Below, in pieces: positions 56,411 through 64,000 of a stretch of DNA of 64,000 nucleotides. Under the pieces are notes generated by a model. It did no database searches. It saw nothing but the letters and a program-made list of their open reading frames with translations, and had not been told where the DNA came from. The stretch lies in contig NZ_OBQC01000012.1 in assembly GCF_900220965.1 (NCBI RefSeq), positions 63,673 to 127,672 of the forward strand. Direction: 5' to 3'. Numbering within the stretch: position 1 is the stretch's first letter; every line of letters starts with the position of its first letter. A program made the translations under genes and the position numbers. This stretch comes from Ureibacillus acetophenoni. GTDB lineage: Bacteria > Bacillota > Bacilli > Bacillales_A > Planococcaceae.

Positions 56411-58210
56411 ATGAAAAAATTTATTGCGCTATTATTTGTTGCAGTTTTAGCACTTGCTGGCTGTGTACAAACAAAAACAGATGTAAAAGGTGGAGACACT
56501 AACACTTCATCTGGCGAAAAAGTAACGATTGAAGTATTAGGTATGGCTTCTGGGGAACAAGATTTAAACATTCTTCGTGACCAATTAACTAAAAATGGTT
56601 TTGATGTAAAATTAAACATCCAACCAGATTATGGTTCATTCTCTGCTCAAAAAGAAGCAGGAAACTATGATGTAGCATTATCTAGCTGGACAACTGTAAC
56701 AGGTAACCCAGACTACGCTGTACGCGGACTATTTAAAACTGGCGGAGACTACAGTGTTGTTAGTGATTCTAAATTAGATGAATTAATCGATAAAGCAAGT
56801 ACATTAACAGGCGATGAAGCTAAAGAAGCTTATAAAGAACTTGAAGAACTACTAGTATTTGACCAAGCTTACATTGCACCACTTTATATTTCTAACAAAG
56901 CTCAAGGTATTTATTCAAAAGCAGTTAACCCTGATACAGTACGTTTATCAAAATCACGTGCTCAAACTTGGGAAGCAATTTCATTTAACGATGAGTCTTT
57001 AAATGCAACTGAAACTTTAGTATTACACCAAGCAATTAGTTCACTTACATCTCTTGACCCTATTAAAGGGAACGATGGTTCAATTAACACGTTAAACACA
57101 AATATGTATGTACGTTTAGTAAACTTAACTGATGAAGACGAAGTAGTTTCAGATGGTTCATTATCATACAATCACGTAATTGCAGATGGTAACTCAGAAT
57201 ATTACTTCATCTTACGCGACGATATTAACTTTGCTGCAGTAGAAAATGGTACAGCTGTTGATACTGGCGAATTAGTTTCTGCTGAAGATGTTGTATTCTC
57301 TTTAAACCGTGCAAAAGATCAAAATGCTGTTCCTGATCACCGTACTTATAGTATCCATGAAAATATTGAAACAGTTGAAGTTGTATCAGACATTGCAGAA
57401 TTAGAAAATGCAAAAGTTGCTGGTTCAGATGAATCTGTTCTAGATGCATTATCAAAAGACCTTCCATCAGCAGTAACAGAAGTTGTTGCTTCAGAAGATC
57501 AAGTTGATAACGCTGCTGGGAAATACCAAGTTGTAAAAATTACAACGCCAACACCATTCCCACAAGTATTAAACTATTTAGCTCACCAATCTGGTGGTAT
57601 TGTTTCTGAAAAACAAGTAACAAGCATTAACACTTATGATGTAGCAAATTATGATCCAAATACAGACATCGCTTATGGTGACCAAGCAACTGTTACTGAA
57701 GGCGGTTCATATAACAATCATTTATATGCAAGTGGTCCATACATTTTAGTACAAAAAAATGACTACGAAGCTAAATTTGTGAAAAACCCTGCTTACCGTG
57801 TAGGTACTGAATACGAACCAAAAATTACAAACATTTCAGTTCGTTTTATCAGTGATAACGATAGTGCATTATCTGCATTACGTAACGGAGAAATCCATGT
57901 TCTACAATCAGTACCAGAAACAAAAATGGATATTGTAGAATCAGATGAAAACCTAACTTTAAAACAAGCTGACAGTAACGCAGTTTCTTATTTACAATTC
58001 AACACTTCAGGTCGCGAAGTTTCAAACTCTGCTGACCTACGTAAAGCAGTTCTTTACTCAATCAACCAAGAAGAATTTATTACTTACTACCAAGGAAACA
58101 AAAAACCAGCTGTTTCAACAGTTTCACCTTTAGTTGATACTGGATTAAAACTTGAAGCAGATAGTAGCAAAGTTTCTGAATTCTTAAAAGCATATCAAGA
58201 AAGTAAATAA
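56411..58210 (+). CDS. Peptide-type ABC solute-binding lipoprotein, apparently circularly permuted
   Basis: The 599-residue lipoprotein has signal and lipobox LALAGC (Cys18). Residues ~37-195 read as the segment that normally ends SBP family 5 proteins (VTIEVLGMASGEQD, NYDVALSSWTTVTGNPDY, SDSKLDELIDKA, QAYIAPLYISNKAQGI). Residues ~200-590 then read as the normal beginning and middle (LVLHQAISSLTSLDP, YYFILRDDINFA, VSAEDVVFSLNRAKD, SALRNGEIHVLQS, DLRKAVLYSINQEEF). The chain stops at SKVSEFLKAYQESK, just where the relocated segment would usually follow. Both pieces are complete, so the fold may be intact. GGAGG precedes the ATG. Confidence 0.9.
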   Translation: MKKFIALLFVAVLALAGCVQTKTDVKGGDTNTSSGEKVTIEVLGMASGEQDLNILRDQLTKNGFDVKLNIQPDYGSFSAQKEAGNYDVALSSWTTVTGNPDYAVRGLFKTGGDYSVVSDSKLDELIDKASTLTGDEAKEAYKELEELLVFDQAYIAPLYISNKAQGIYSKAVNPDTVRLSKSRAQTWEAISFNDESLNATETLVLHQAISSLTSLDPIKGNDGSINTLNTNMYVRLVNLTDEDEVVSDGSLSYNHVIADGNSEYYFILRDDINFAAVENGTAVDTGELVSAEDVVFSLNRAKDQNAVPDHRTYSIHENIETVEVVSDIAELENAKVAGSDESVLDALSKDLPSAVTEVVASEDQVDNAAGKYQVVKITTPTPFPQVLNYLAHQSGGIVSEKQVTSINTYDVANYDPNTDIAYGDQATVTEGGSYNNHLYASGPYILVQKNDYEAKFVKNPAYRVGTEYEPKITNISVRFISDNDSALSALRNGEIHVLQSVPETKMDIVESDENLTLKQADSNAVSYLQFNTSGREVSNSADLRKAVLYSINQEEFITYYQGNKKPAVSTVSPLVDTGLKLEADSSKVSEFLKAYQESK

Positions 58211-58214
58211 TAAA

Positions 58215-58260
58215 GAAAAGCACGAGTAAGTCATTACGACATTACTCGTGCTCTTTTTAT
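58215..58260. terminator. Bidirectional terminator after the importer operon
   Basis: AGCACGAGTAA pairs perfectly with TTACTCGTGCT, with A-rich and T-rich (CTTTTTATTTT) flanks. It serves the binding-protein gene and the convergent aminotransferase gene. Confidence 0.88.
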
Positions 58261-59426
58261 TTTACAGATTGAGCTAGTTCTTCTTTAAGTACGTTGACAG
58301 CATTATCAATACTTACTGGCTTGCCTAATTCTTGAAGTACAGCACCAATTTCTTTTACAGCTTGTTCAAGCATAGGAGCTGTTGTATTCCCCATATGACC
58401 AATACGGAATGCCTTTCCTCCTAAATGAGCCAACGCGCCAGCAACAATGATTCCTCTTTCAGAAAGTTTTGTTCGGAAGGAAACATCATCTACACCTTCA
58501 GGGTATAATAGACAACTAAGTGTAGGTGCTGCAATGTCTTCACTTGCTAATGGTGTCATACCATATGTTTTAAGTGCTACTCGAATAGCTCTTCCATATA
58601 AAATATGACGTTGTTCTCTCTTTTCAATTCCTTCATCTAATACAATTTTTAACCCTTCATTATACGCATAAATCATATTTACTGGTGGTGTAGCAAAGTA
58701 TTTTGATGGATCTTTCATAACTGGTAACCAATTGTGAATATCAGCATAGTAAGCAGGAATAGTTCCTAATGCATCGCGAGCATCAAGTGCCGTTTGGTTA
58801 AATGCAATGATTGCAAGCCCTGGTGGTACACCAATCGCTTTTTGCGAACCTGTTAGAACAATATCAATTTTATAATCAGAATTGCCATAAGCTTTGCTCA
58901 TGTCTTCATCTAGAGCAGCAGTTGCAACAACACCATCTAAAATGACAAGTGCTCCACTTCGTTTAATAAGTGGAACTAATTGTTCTAGGTTGGAAACAAC
59001 ACCTGTTGATGTATCTGCATGAGTAATTGTCACTGCTTTATATTGTGTTTCAGCTAGTTTTTGTTCAATAAGGGATAGCTCAACTTGTTTGCCCCATTCT
59101 GCTTGAAGTACATCTACTTCAATTCCAAAGGCTTTCGCTAACGGAGTAAAGCGATCGCCAAAATATCCATGGCTAATAACAAGTAGCTTTTCTCCTTTTC
59201 CTACTGTATTGACAATGGCCATTTCCATCGCCAATGTGCCTGATCCTGCAACGAGGAACACTTCCCCATCAGTTTTCAATAAGTCCTTAGTCTGTTGTAG
59301 TGCATGTTTAAATTGCTCTACAAAGCGTGGATCTGTATGACCTCTTGTCTCATTTGAAAGCGCATCGTAGATTTCATCTACTACAGGTGTTGGTCCTGGT
59401 ACTAATAATAGTTCTTTATTTTTCAT
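58257..59426 (-). CDS. Class V aminotransferase (alanine/serine-glyoxylate type)
   Basis: The 389-residue PLP enzyme opens with LLLVPGPTPVVDEIYDAL and carries FLVAGSGTLAMEMAIVNTV, the Asp in GALVILDGVVATAA and the PLP Lys in DIVLTGSQKAIGVPPGLA, as in alanine-glyoxylate and serine-pyruvate aminotransferases. It would convert glyoxylate to glycine. It is encoded beside aceB-aceA, which make and use glyoxylate, so the three may share a task (inference). GGGGAG lies about ten bases before the ATG. Confidence 0.88.
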   Translation of the reverse strand: MKNKELLLVPGPTPVVDEIYDALSNETRGHTDPRFVEQFKHALQQTKDLLKTDGEVFLVAGSGTLAMEMAIVNTVGKGEKLLVISHGYFGDRFTPLAKAFGIEVDVLQAEWGKQVELSLIEQKLAETQYKAVTITHADTSTGVVSNLEQLVPLIKRSGALVILDGVVATAALDEDMSKAYGNSDYKIDIVLTGSQKAIGVPPGLAIIAFNQTALDARDALGTIPAYYADIHNWLPVMKDPSKYFATPPVNMIYAYNEGLKIVLDEGIEKREQRHILYGRAIRVALKTYGMTPLASEDIAAPTLSCLLYPEGVDDVSFRTKLSERGIIVAGALAHLGGKAFRIGHMGNTTAPMLEQAVKEIGAVLQELGKPVSIDNAVNVLKEELAQSVK

Positions 59427-59574
59427 AATAATCTCCCCTTGCTACTAGTTGTTATACAATACTTCGACAACATATGTACTGTTTCCTTTAATAATGGTTA
59501 TAAAGATACACTCCCGGATTAAATCTACCAAATAATTGTCATTTTTTGTTTAAATATATCGAGTTTTCATGCTC

Positions 59575-59613
59575 TTAATAAAGGCCTTACGAATTTAGAC
59601 TCGTAAGACCCTT
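59575..59613 (-). terminator. Terminator of aceB
   Basis: On the minus strand GGTCTTACGA pairs with TCGTAAGGCC around an eight-base loop, followed by TTTATT. Confidence 0.75.
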
Positions 59614-59621
59614 TCTTTCAT

Positions 59622-61223
59622 CTAACTAATTTTTTTATAACCTGGTAATGTTAAGAACTCTACAAACTCGTCTTCCACAATTAAATTTTTAAATAGTTCA
59701 GCAGCCTCTTCGTATTTGCCACTTTGAAACGTCTGTTCTCCAACAGTATCTTTAATTTTAGATAGCTCTTCTTCTAATACTTCTAATACTAATTCCAAAC
59801 TCACTTTACGCCCATCATCTAATATTCCTTTATCATGTCGAATCCACTGCCAAACTTGTGTACGAGAGATTTCTGCCGTCGCAGCATCTTCCATTAAATT
59901 ATTGATTGGTGCTGCTCCATTTCCTCGTAACCAGGAAGCGATATATTGTACTCCGACACTTGCATTAATACGAAGACCTTCTTCTGTTATCGTCCCCTCT
60001 GGAACAGCTACAAGATCTTCTGCAGTTACTTTAACATCTTCACGTTTTTTATCAATTTGGTTAGGTGTTTTCATAACCGCATCAAATTGTTCCATTGCTA
60101 CTGGTACTAATCCAGGGTGGGCTACCCAAGTACCATCATGGCCATCTGTTGCTTCACGGCGTTTATCTTCACGAACTTTCTCAAAGGCAATCTCGTTGGC
60201 GCTTTCATCGTTTTTAACCGGAATTTGCGCTGCCATTCCCCCGATTGCTGGCGCATTTCGCTTGTGACAAGTTTGAATACATAAAGATGTATATGCTCTC
60301 ATAAATGGCACTGTCATAGTCACTTGACCACGATCAGGAAGGATTACGTCAGGTTGATGGCGTAAGCGTTTAATGAAACTAAAAATATAATCCCAACGCC
60401 CGCAATTTAAACCTGCTGAATGATCTTTTAATTCATATAAAATTTCATCCATTTCAAAAGCAGCAAGAATTGTTTCTATTAATACGGTTGCTCTAATTGT
60501 CCCTTGTGGAATATCTAGATAATCCTGACTATATACAAATATATCATTCCATAGTCGTGCTTCTAGATGACTCTCCAATTTTGGTAAATAGAAATATGGA
60601 CCAGTTCCACGTGCAAGTGCTTCTTTCGCGTTATGGAAGAAATATAGACCGAAATCAAAGAAACTACCTGACATGGGTTCACCATTTACTAAAATATTTT
60701 TCTCAAGTAAATGTAAGCCTCTTGGACGTACTAGTAATACTGCCGTGTTTTCCTTTAAAGAGTATTGTTTTCCTGTTTCAGGTTGTGTGAATTGAATCGT
60801 TTTACTGATCGAGTCACGCATATTAATTTGTCCTGCAATCATGTTTTCCCAAGTTGGTGTTGAGGCGTCTTCAAAACACGCCATAAACATCTTCGCTCCA
60901 GAATTTAGAGCGTTTATCACCATTTTTCGGTCTACTGCAGGACCCGTAATTTCAACTCTTCGATCCTTTAAATCTTCAGGTAATGGAGCAATAGTCCAAT
61001 TACCTTCACGAACAGCCTTTGTTTCTTCAAGGAAACCTAGTTTTTCACCGGCATCTAATCTTTTTTGTCGTTCCTGCCTATAATTTAACAACTCAATTCT
61101 TCGAGCATTAAACTTTTCATGAAGAGAAACGATAAATTCTAGCGCCTCAGGAGTTAGAATTTCCTTTGCATCCTCCGTGAGTTCTCCAACAATCGTTAAT
61201 TTTTCGGAAATTGCTTGTTCCAT
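59622..61223 (-). CDS. aceB: Malate synthase A
   Basis: The 533-residue enzyme condenses glyoxylate and acetyl-CoA to malate, the second glyoxylate-shunt step. Key stretches are [70 protein letters not shown] (catalytic Glu/Asp region, given in two parts) and [15 protein letters not shown] chose the ATG nine bases after GGAGGG; the frame continues 12 codons up without a site. It lies downstream of aceA with a hairpin between. Confidence 0.94.
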   Translation of the reverse strand: MEQAISEKLTIVGELTEDAKEILTPEALEFIVSLHEKFNARRIELLNYRQERQKRLDAGEKLGFLEETKAVREGNWTIAPLPEDLKDRRVEITGPAVDRKMVINALNSGAKMFMACFEDASTPTWENMIAGQINMRDSISKTIQFTQPETGKQYSLKENTAVLLVRPRGLHLLEKNILVNGEPMSGSFFDFGLYFFHNAKEALARGTGPYFYLPKLESHLEARLWNDIFVYSQDYLDIPQGTIRATVLIETILAAFEMDEILYELKDHSAGLNCGRWDYIFSFIKRLRHQPDVILPDRGQVTMTVPFMRAYTSLCIQTCHKRNAPAIGGMAAQIPVKNDESANEIAFEKVREDKRREATDGHDGTWVAHPGLVPVAMEQFDAVMKTPNQIDKKREDVKVTAEDLVAVPEGTITEEGLRINASVGVQYIASWLRGNGAAPINNLMEDAATAEISRTQVWQWIRHDKGILDDGRKVSLELVLEVLEEELSKIKDTVGEQTFQSGKYEEAAELFKNLIVEDEFVEFLTLPGYKKIS

Positions 61224-61255
61224 ATAAAAGTACCCTCCACTTATAAATGAAATAT

Positions 61256-61319
61256 GCAAAAACAGCCTCGAGTTTCCTTAACGTAATTTGCAGTTGTCAT
61301 TTCACGCGACTCGAGGCTC
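61256..61319 (-). terminator. Intercistronic hairpin between aceA and aceB
   Basis: On the minus strand AGCCTCGAGT pairs with ACTCGAGGCT around a long (35-base) loop and is followed by GTTTTTG. It may act as a partial terminator or a processing site setting the aceA:aceB ratio. Confidence 0.7.
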
Positions 61320-61343
61320 TAGCTTATTTTTACGAACTCACTA

Positions 61344-62627
61344 TTATACGAACTGTTCAGTTTCTGTAGAACCAGCCATAGCTGTGGTAGATGAAGTACC
61401 ACCTGAAATCGTTTGAGCTACTTCGTCAAAGTATCCAGTTCCTACTTCACGTTGATGTTTTGTTGCAGTATATCCTTTAGATTCAGCAGCAAACTCAGCT
61501 TGTTGTAACTTAGAGTAAGCAGCCATACCGTGATCTTTATAATCATGTGCTAGTTCAAACATTGAATAATTTAATGAATGGAATCCAGCTAACGTTACAA
61601 ATTGGAATTTATAACCTAGCTTTGCAATTTCACGTTGGAATTCAGCAATTTCTTTATCCGAAAGTTTTGCTTTCCAGTTAAACGATGGTGAACAGTTATA
61701 AGCTAACATTTTACCAGGGAATTCCGCATGTATTCCTTCCGCAAATGCACGAGCTTCTTCAATGGAAGGTGTTGAAGTTTCACACCAGATTAAATCAGCA
61801 TAAGGGGCATACGCTAATCCGCGTGCAATTGCTTGTTTAATACCCGCTTTCGTACGGAAGAAGCCTTCTGGTGTACGTTCGCCAGTAATAAATTCCGCAT
61901 CACGAGGATCAATATCGCTTGTTACCATATCTGCAGCATCCGCATCTGTTCGTGCAATTAATAACGTTTCAACTCCCATTACATCCATTGCTAGACGTGC
62001 AGCTACTAAGTTTCGAACTGCATTTTGTGTTGGGAGCAATACTTTACCACCTAAGTGACCACATTTCTTTTCAGAAGCAAGTTGGTCCTCTAAATGTACA
62101 CCAGCAGCTCCTGCTTCAACCATTCCTTTTACAAGTTCAAAGACGTTTAATGGTCCTCCAAATCCTGCTTCAGCATCTGCTACGATCGGAGCAAACCAAT
62201 CAAATTCATCGTTTCGACCTTCTGCATGATCGATTTGATCTGCTCTTTGCAATGCTTGATTAATACGTTTTACTACTGCAGGAACAGAATTGGCTGGATA
62301 TAATGATTGGTCAGGATACATTTGACCTGATAAGTTAGCATCAGCTGCCACTTGCCATCCTGACAAATAAATTGCCTTTAACCCTGCTTTTACTTGTTGT
62401 ACTGCTTGATTTCCAGTTAGCGCTCCAAGAGCATTAATATAATCTTCTTCATGTAAAGATTTCCAGAGTCTAGCCGCACCACGTTTAGCTAAAGTCTGTT
62501 CTACTACAACAGAACCTTGTAATTTTACTACTTCTTCTGGATTGTACGGACGAGTAATCCCTTTCCATCTTGGATTTTCTGCCCAATCTTTTTTAATAGC
62601 CTCAATTTTTTCTTGTCTTGTTGACAT
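61344..62627 (-). CDS. aceA: Isocitrate lyase
   Basis: The 427-residue enzyme splits isocitrate to glyoxylate and succinate. The catalytic-Cys signature [13 protein letters not shown] is present, and [23 protein letters not shown] and [21 protein letters not shown] hold substrate and Mg ligands. I chose ATG 62627 (MSTRQEK); a GTG four codons upstream is directly next to GGAAGG. First gene of aceA-aceB, divergent from a LytTR regulator. Confidence 0.95.
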   Translation of the reverse strand: MSTRQEKIEAIKKDWAENPRWKGITRPYNPEEVVKLQGSVVVEQTLAKRGAARLWKSLHEEDYINALGALTGNQAVQQVKAGLKAIYLSGWQVAADANLSGQMYPDQSLYPANSVPAVVKRINQALQRADQIDHAEGRNDEFDWFAPIVADAEAGFGGPLNVFELVKGMVEAGAAGVHLEDQLASEKKCGHLGGKVLLPTQNAVRNLVAARLAMDVMGVETLLIARTDADAADMVTSDIDPRDAEFITGERTPEGFFRTKAGIKQAIARGLAYAPYADLIWCETSTPSIEEARAFAEGIHAEFPGKMLAYNCSPSFNWKAKLSDKEIAEFQREIAKLGYKFQFVTLAGFHSLNYSMFELAHDYKDHGMAAYSKLQQAEFAAESKGYTATKHQREVGTGYFDEVAQTISGGTSSTTAMAGSTETEQFV

Positions 62628-62776
62628 GTAAAAATTCACACCTTCCCCAAATTTTCAATACACTCTATTAATATATAAAATTTTCGGAAAACTGTTCCAT
62701 AACAGGTGTATTTGTTGTAAATTAATATATAACAGCATGAGTTTATTTTCATTATTTTCTGACAGAATACCTAAAA

Positions 62777-62808
62777 TTTAGGATGAGAGTATCTTTTTTA
62801 AGGATGAT
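62777..62808 (+). promoter_or_regulatory. Direct repeat, candidate LytTR binding site
   Basis: TTTAGGATGAG (62777-62787) and TTAAGGATGAT (62798-62808) are near-identical and start 21 bases apart, two helical turns. LytTR proteins bind such paired direct repeats. The pair lies between aceA and the LytTR gene, 27 bases before the latter's start, so it could serve autoregulation and aceA control. Confidence 0.5.
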
Positions 62809-62834
62809 TCTAAAAACTAAAGGGGAAAAGTTGA

Positions 62835-63503
62835 ATGGAGATGAACAATTTAAAGCTTTGTAAAAATGAACTTGAACAATTTACATCGATTTTAAAAGAT
62901 TGGATTCCTAAAGATGCATCGATTGCCATCGCTGTTGATCATGCATATATTTATTCTTGGAAAAGTAATCATCATTTACATTTAGAAAGTAGAAGTGATT
63001 TTGATGATGAAAGCATCGCAGCTAAAGTACTTAGAACAAGTAGAAAAATAGAGAATGCTTTGGATGATTCTCTCTTTGGAGAACCCTATCCTGTAATTGG
63101 ATATCCTATTTATGTAGACGAAAAGAAAGCTGCATTAATTATTATTTTACCAACATCTTTTATTGATAAACGTAATCCCTATAAGTTTCTAACTGGCAAG
63201 CAAGATGAGTGCTGGACGCCTGTTCCAATTGATCAAATTTCTTATATCGAAAGTCTGCAAAAACGAACATGGTTTTATGCAGATAGTGAGCAATATAAAT
63301 CTAATATAACGTTAAAAGAACTACAAACTAGATTGCCTAACCATTACATTCGAATTCACCGATCGTATATTTTAAACATTTATTATGTAAAAAAAATAAA
63401 AAAGGATATTTCATCAAACTTTATCGTTGTATTAAAAAATAATATCGAACTACCTGTAAGTCAGACTTACGTTAATGAATTAAGGAAGATATTTGAGTTT
63501 TAA
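62835..63503 (+). CDS. LytTR-type regulator with N-terminal sensor-like domain
   Basis: The 222-residue protein has a C-terminal LytTR DNA-binding domain (about residues 125-222): VPIDQISYIESLQKRTWFYA, LKELQTRLPNHYIRIHRSYILN and LPVSQTYVNELRKIF. The N-terminal ~115 residues (ASIAIAVDHAYIYSWKSNHH, GEPYPVIGYPIYVDEKKAALII) look like a PAS/GAF-type ligand module rather than a response-regulator receiver. There is no kinase partner. It is divergent from aceA, so it is probably a one-component regulator of the glyoxylate shunt (inference). AGGGG lies nine bases before the ATG. Confidence 0.83.
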   Translation: MEMNNLKLCKNELEQFTSILKDWIPKDASIAIAVDHAYIYSWKSNHHLHLESRSDFDDESIAAKVLRTSRKIENALDDSLFGEPYPVIGYPIYVDEKKAALIIILPTSFIDKRNPYKFLTGKQDECWTPVPIDQISYIESLQKRTWFYADSEQYKSNITLKELQTRLPNHYIRIHRSYILNIYYVKKIKKDISSNFIVVLKNNIELPVSQTYVNELRKIFEF

Positions 63504-63539
63504 ATTGATGAACTTCTGCTTTTTATGTTAGTTGGATAT

Positions 63540-63574
63540 AAAAAAACACCGCTGATATTTTCAGCGGTGTTTTT
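63540..63574 (+). terminator. Terminator of the LytTR gene
   Basis: A 14-pair stem AAAACACCGCTGA/TCAGCGGTGTTTT with a short loop is followed by T. Confidence 0.88.
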
Positions 63575-63596
63575 GGGATGCAAGCGTTTGCTTTCT

Positions 63597-63703
63597 TTGA
63601 ACTCCTTAGTCCTCACACTTCTCGAACCTTTACTTATAATTGTTTATGCTATGTATTTAAAATCGTTTCTCAAGACGCGCCGAAACCTTCGGTTCATTAT
63701 GGT
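63597..63703. repeat. 107-bp direct repeat, copy 1
   Basis: These 107 bases recur at 63894-64000 with one mismatch (CCTTAGTCC against CCTTGGTCC). The copies start 297 bases apart and bracket the 5S rRNA remnant, so the end of the window is a 297-bp duplication unit that continues past the edge. Confidence 0.95.
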
Positions 63704-63712
63704 AGTTGGGCA

Positions 63713-63743
63713 TAAAAAAACACCACTGAATCATCAGCGGTGT
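63713..63743 (-). terminator. Terminator after the 5S remnant
   Basis: On the minus strand ACACCGCTGA and TCAGTGGTGT pair (G-T contacts), followed by seven T, as after 5S genes of rRNA operons. Confidence 0.8.
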
Positions 63744-63748
63744 CATTT

Positions 63749-63803
63749 GCGAAGCGACGTCTACTCTCACAGGGGGTGCCCCCAACTTCCATCGGCACTA
63801 TCT
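63749..63803 (-). rRNA. 5S rRNA remnant (3' part only)
   Basis: Read on the minus strand, GTGCCGATGGAAGTTGGG and CCCCCTGTGAGAGTAGACG match the 3' half of Bacillales 5S rRNA (consensus CGCCGATGG, GGGG-CCCC stem, TGTGAGAGTAGG). The 5' half is absent: upstream sequence does not contain the ACACCCGTTCCCAT box, and the terminal helix cannot form. It is therefore a fragment, not a working gene. The unit between copies of the 107-bp repeat suggests duplication of an rRNA operon end. Confidence 0.75.
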
Positions 63804-63893
63804 CGAAGCGCGATGACCGGCGGATTTCTGCGTCACCTGCGTCGCTCCGGTACTCATGTACAAAGTACATTCCGTTCCTCACTCCTTGGTTCC

Positions 63894-64000
63894 TTGAACT
63901 CCTTGGTCCTCACACTTCTCGAACCTTTACTTATAATTGTTTATGCTATGTATTTAAAATCGTTTCTCAAGACGCGCCGAAACCTTCGGTTCATTATGGT
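63894..64000. repeat. 107-bp direct repeat, copy 2 (runs to window edge)
   Basis: The second copy of the 63597-63703 repeat, cut by the window end. If the pattern holds, a further terminator and 5S 3' end follow immediately outside. Bases 63804-63893 between the 5S fragment and this copy are GC-richer than the rest of the window and contain TGTACAAAGTACA. Confidence 0.9.

Noticed and set aside
63697..63882. 61-residue minus-strand reading frame
   Set aside because: It runs through the 5S remnant and its terminator, so it is not a protein gene.

Overview
The window is AT-rich DNA from a Gram-positive, spore-former-type Bacillales bacterium, most likely of the Planococcaceae (Lysinibacillus/Solibacillus type). 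The support is strong GGAGG-type ribosome binding sites, frequent TTG and GTG starts, and Bacillus-type gene sets: rocD, ypsA, xpt-pbuX behind a guanine riboswitch, bacterial nitric oxide synthase, mrpABCDEFG, and swrC with a yerO-like regulator. The placement comes from gene content only; no 16S gene is present.

Bases 1-10.7 kb hold the 3' part of a His/Cys-rich protein gene, a TetR remnant, a drug-type ABC exporter with a TetR regulator, rocD, ypsA, a Fur-box promoter with no obvious protein gene behind it (candidate iron-stress small RNA), fumC, fourteen exact-length 52-bp repeats, and the riboswitch-controlled purine pair xpt-pbuX. Bases 10.9-27.5 kb are mostly single genes: an amino-acid permease, an MFS transporter, a membrane Mrr-type nuclease-like protein, nos, an SLC13 transporter, katA, an AEC transporter, a CoA-transferase, an AlaX-type editing protein and a metallophosphoesterase.

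Bases 27.6-32.5 kb contain a YtrA-type GntR/ABC operon with a readable promoter-operator, a nested 113-bp tandem repeat, a NERD-domain gene and a cluster of DnaA boxes. Bases 32.5-38.3 kb are the seven-gene Mrp Na+/H+ antiporter operon, divergent from a universal-stress/KdpD-like gene. Bases 39.4-49.5 kb hold swrC/yerO, a DUF421 protein, a PfkB kinase, GNAT and EamA genes, and an argininosuccinate-lyase-like gene abutting a BadF-type kinase.

Bases 49.5-58.2 kb hold a transglutaminase-like protein, a YkvA protein and a remodelled peptide-type ABC importer. Its two ATPases are fused in one gene, both permeases carry extra N-terminal membrane modules, and the lipoprotein solute-binding protein reads as circularly permuted: the segment that normally closes the family's C-terminus sits directly after the lipobox. 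I consider this the most unusual item in the window. Bases 58.2-63.5 kb are a glyoxylate module: class V aminotransferase, aceB and aceA, divergent from a LytTR regulator with a 21-bp-spaced direct repeat between them. The window ends in a 297-bp direct-repeat unit carrying the 3' part of a 5S rRNA, which suggests an rRNA operon lies just beyond the right edge.

Most genes stand in short transcription units closed by clear intrinsic terminators, many of them shared by convergent neighbours. Function calls rest on motifs read from the translations; no database search was run.
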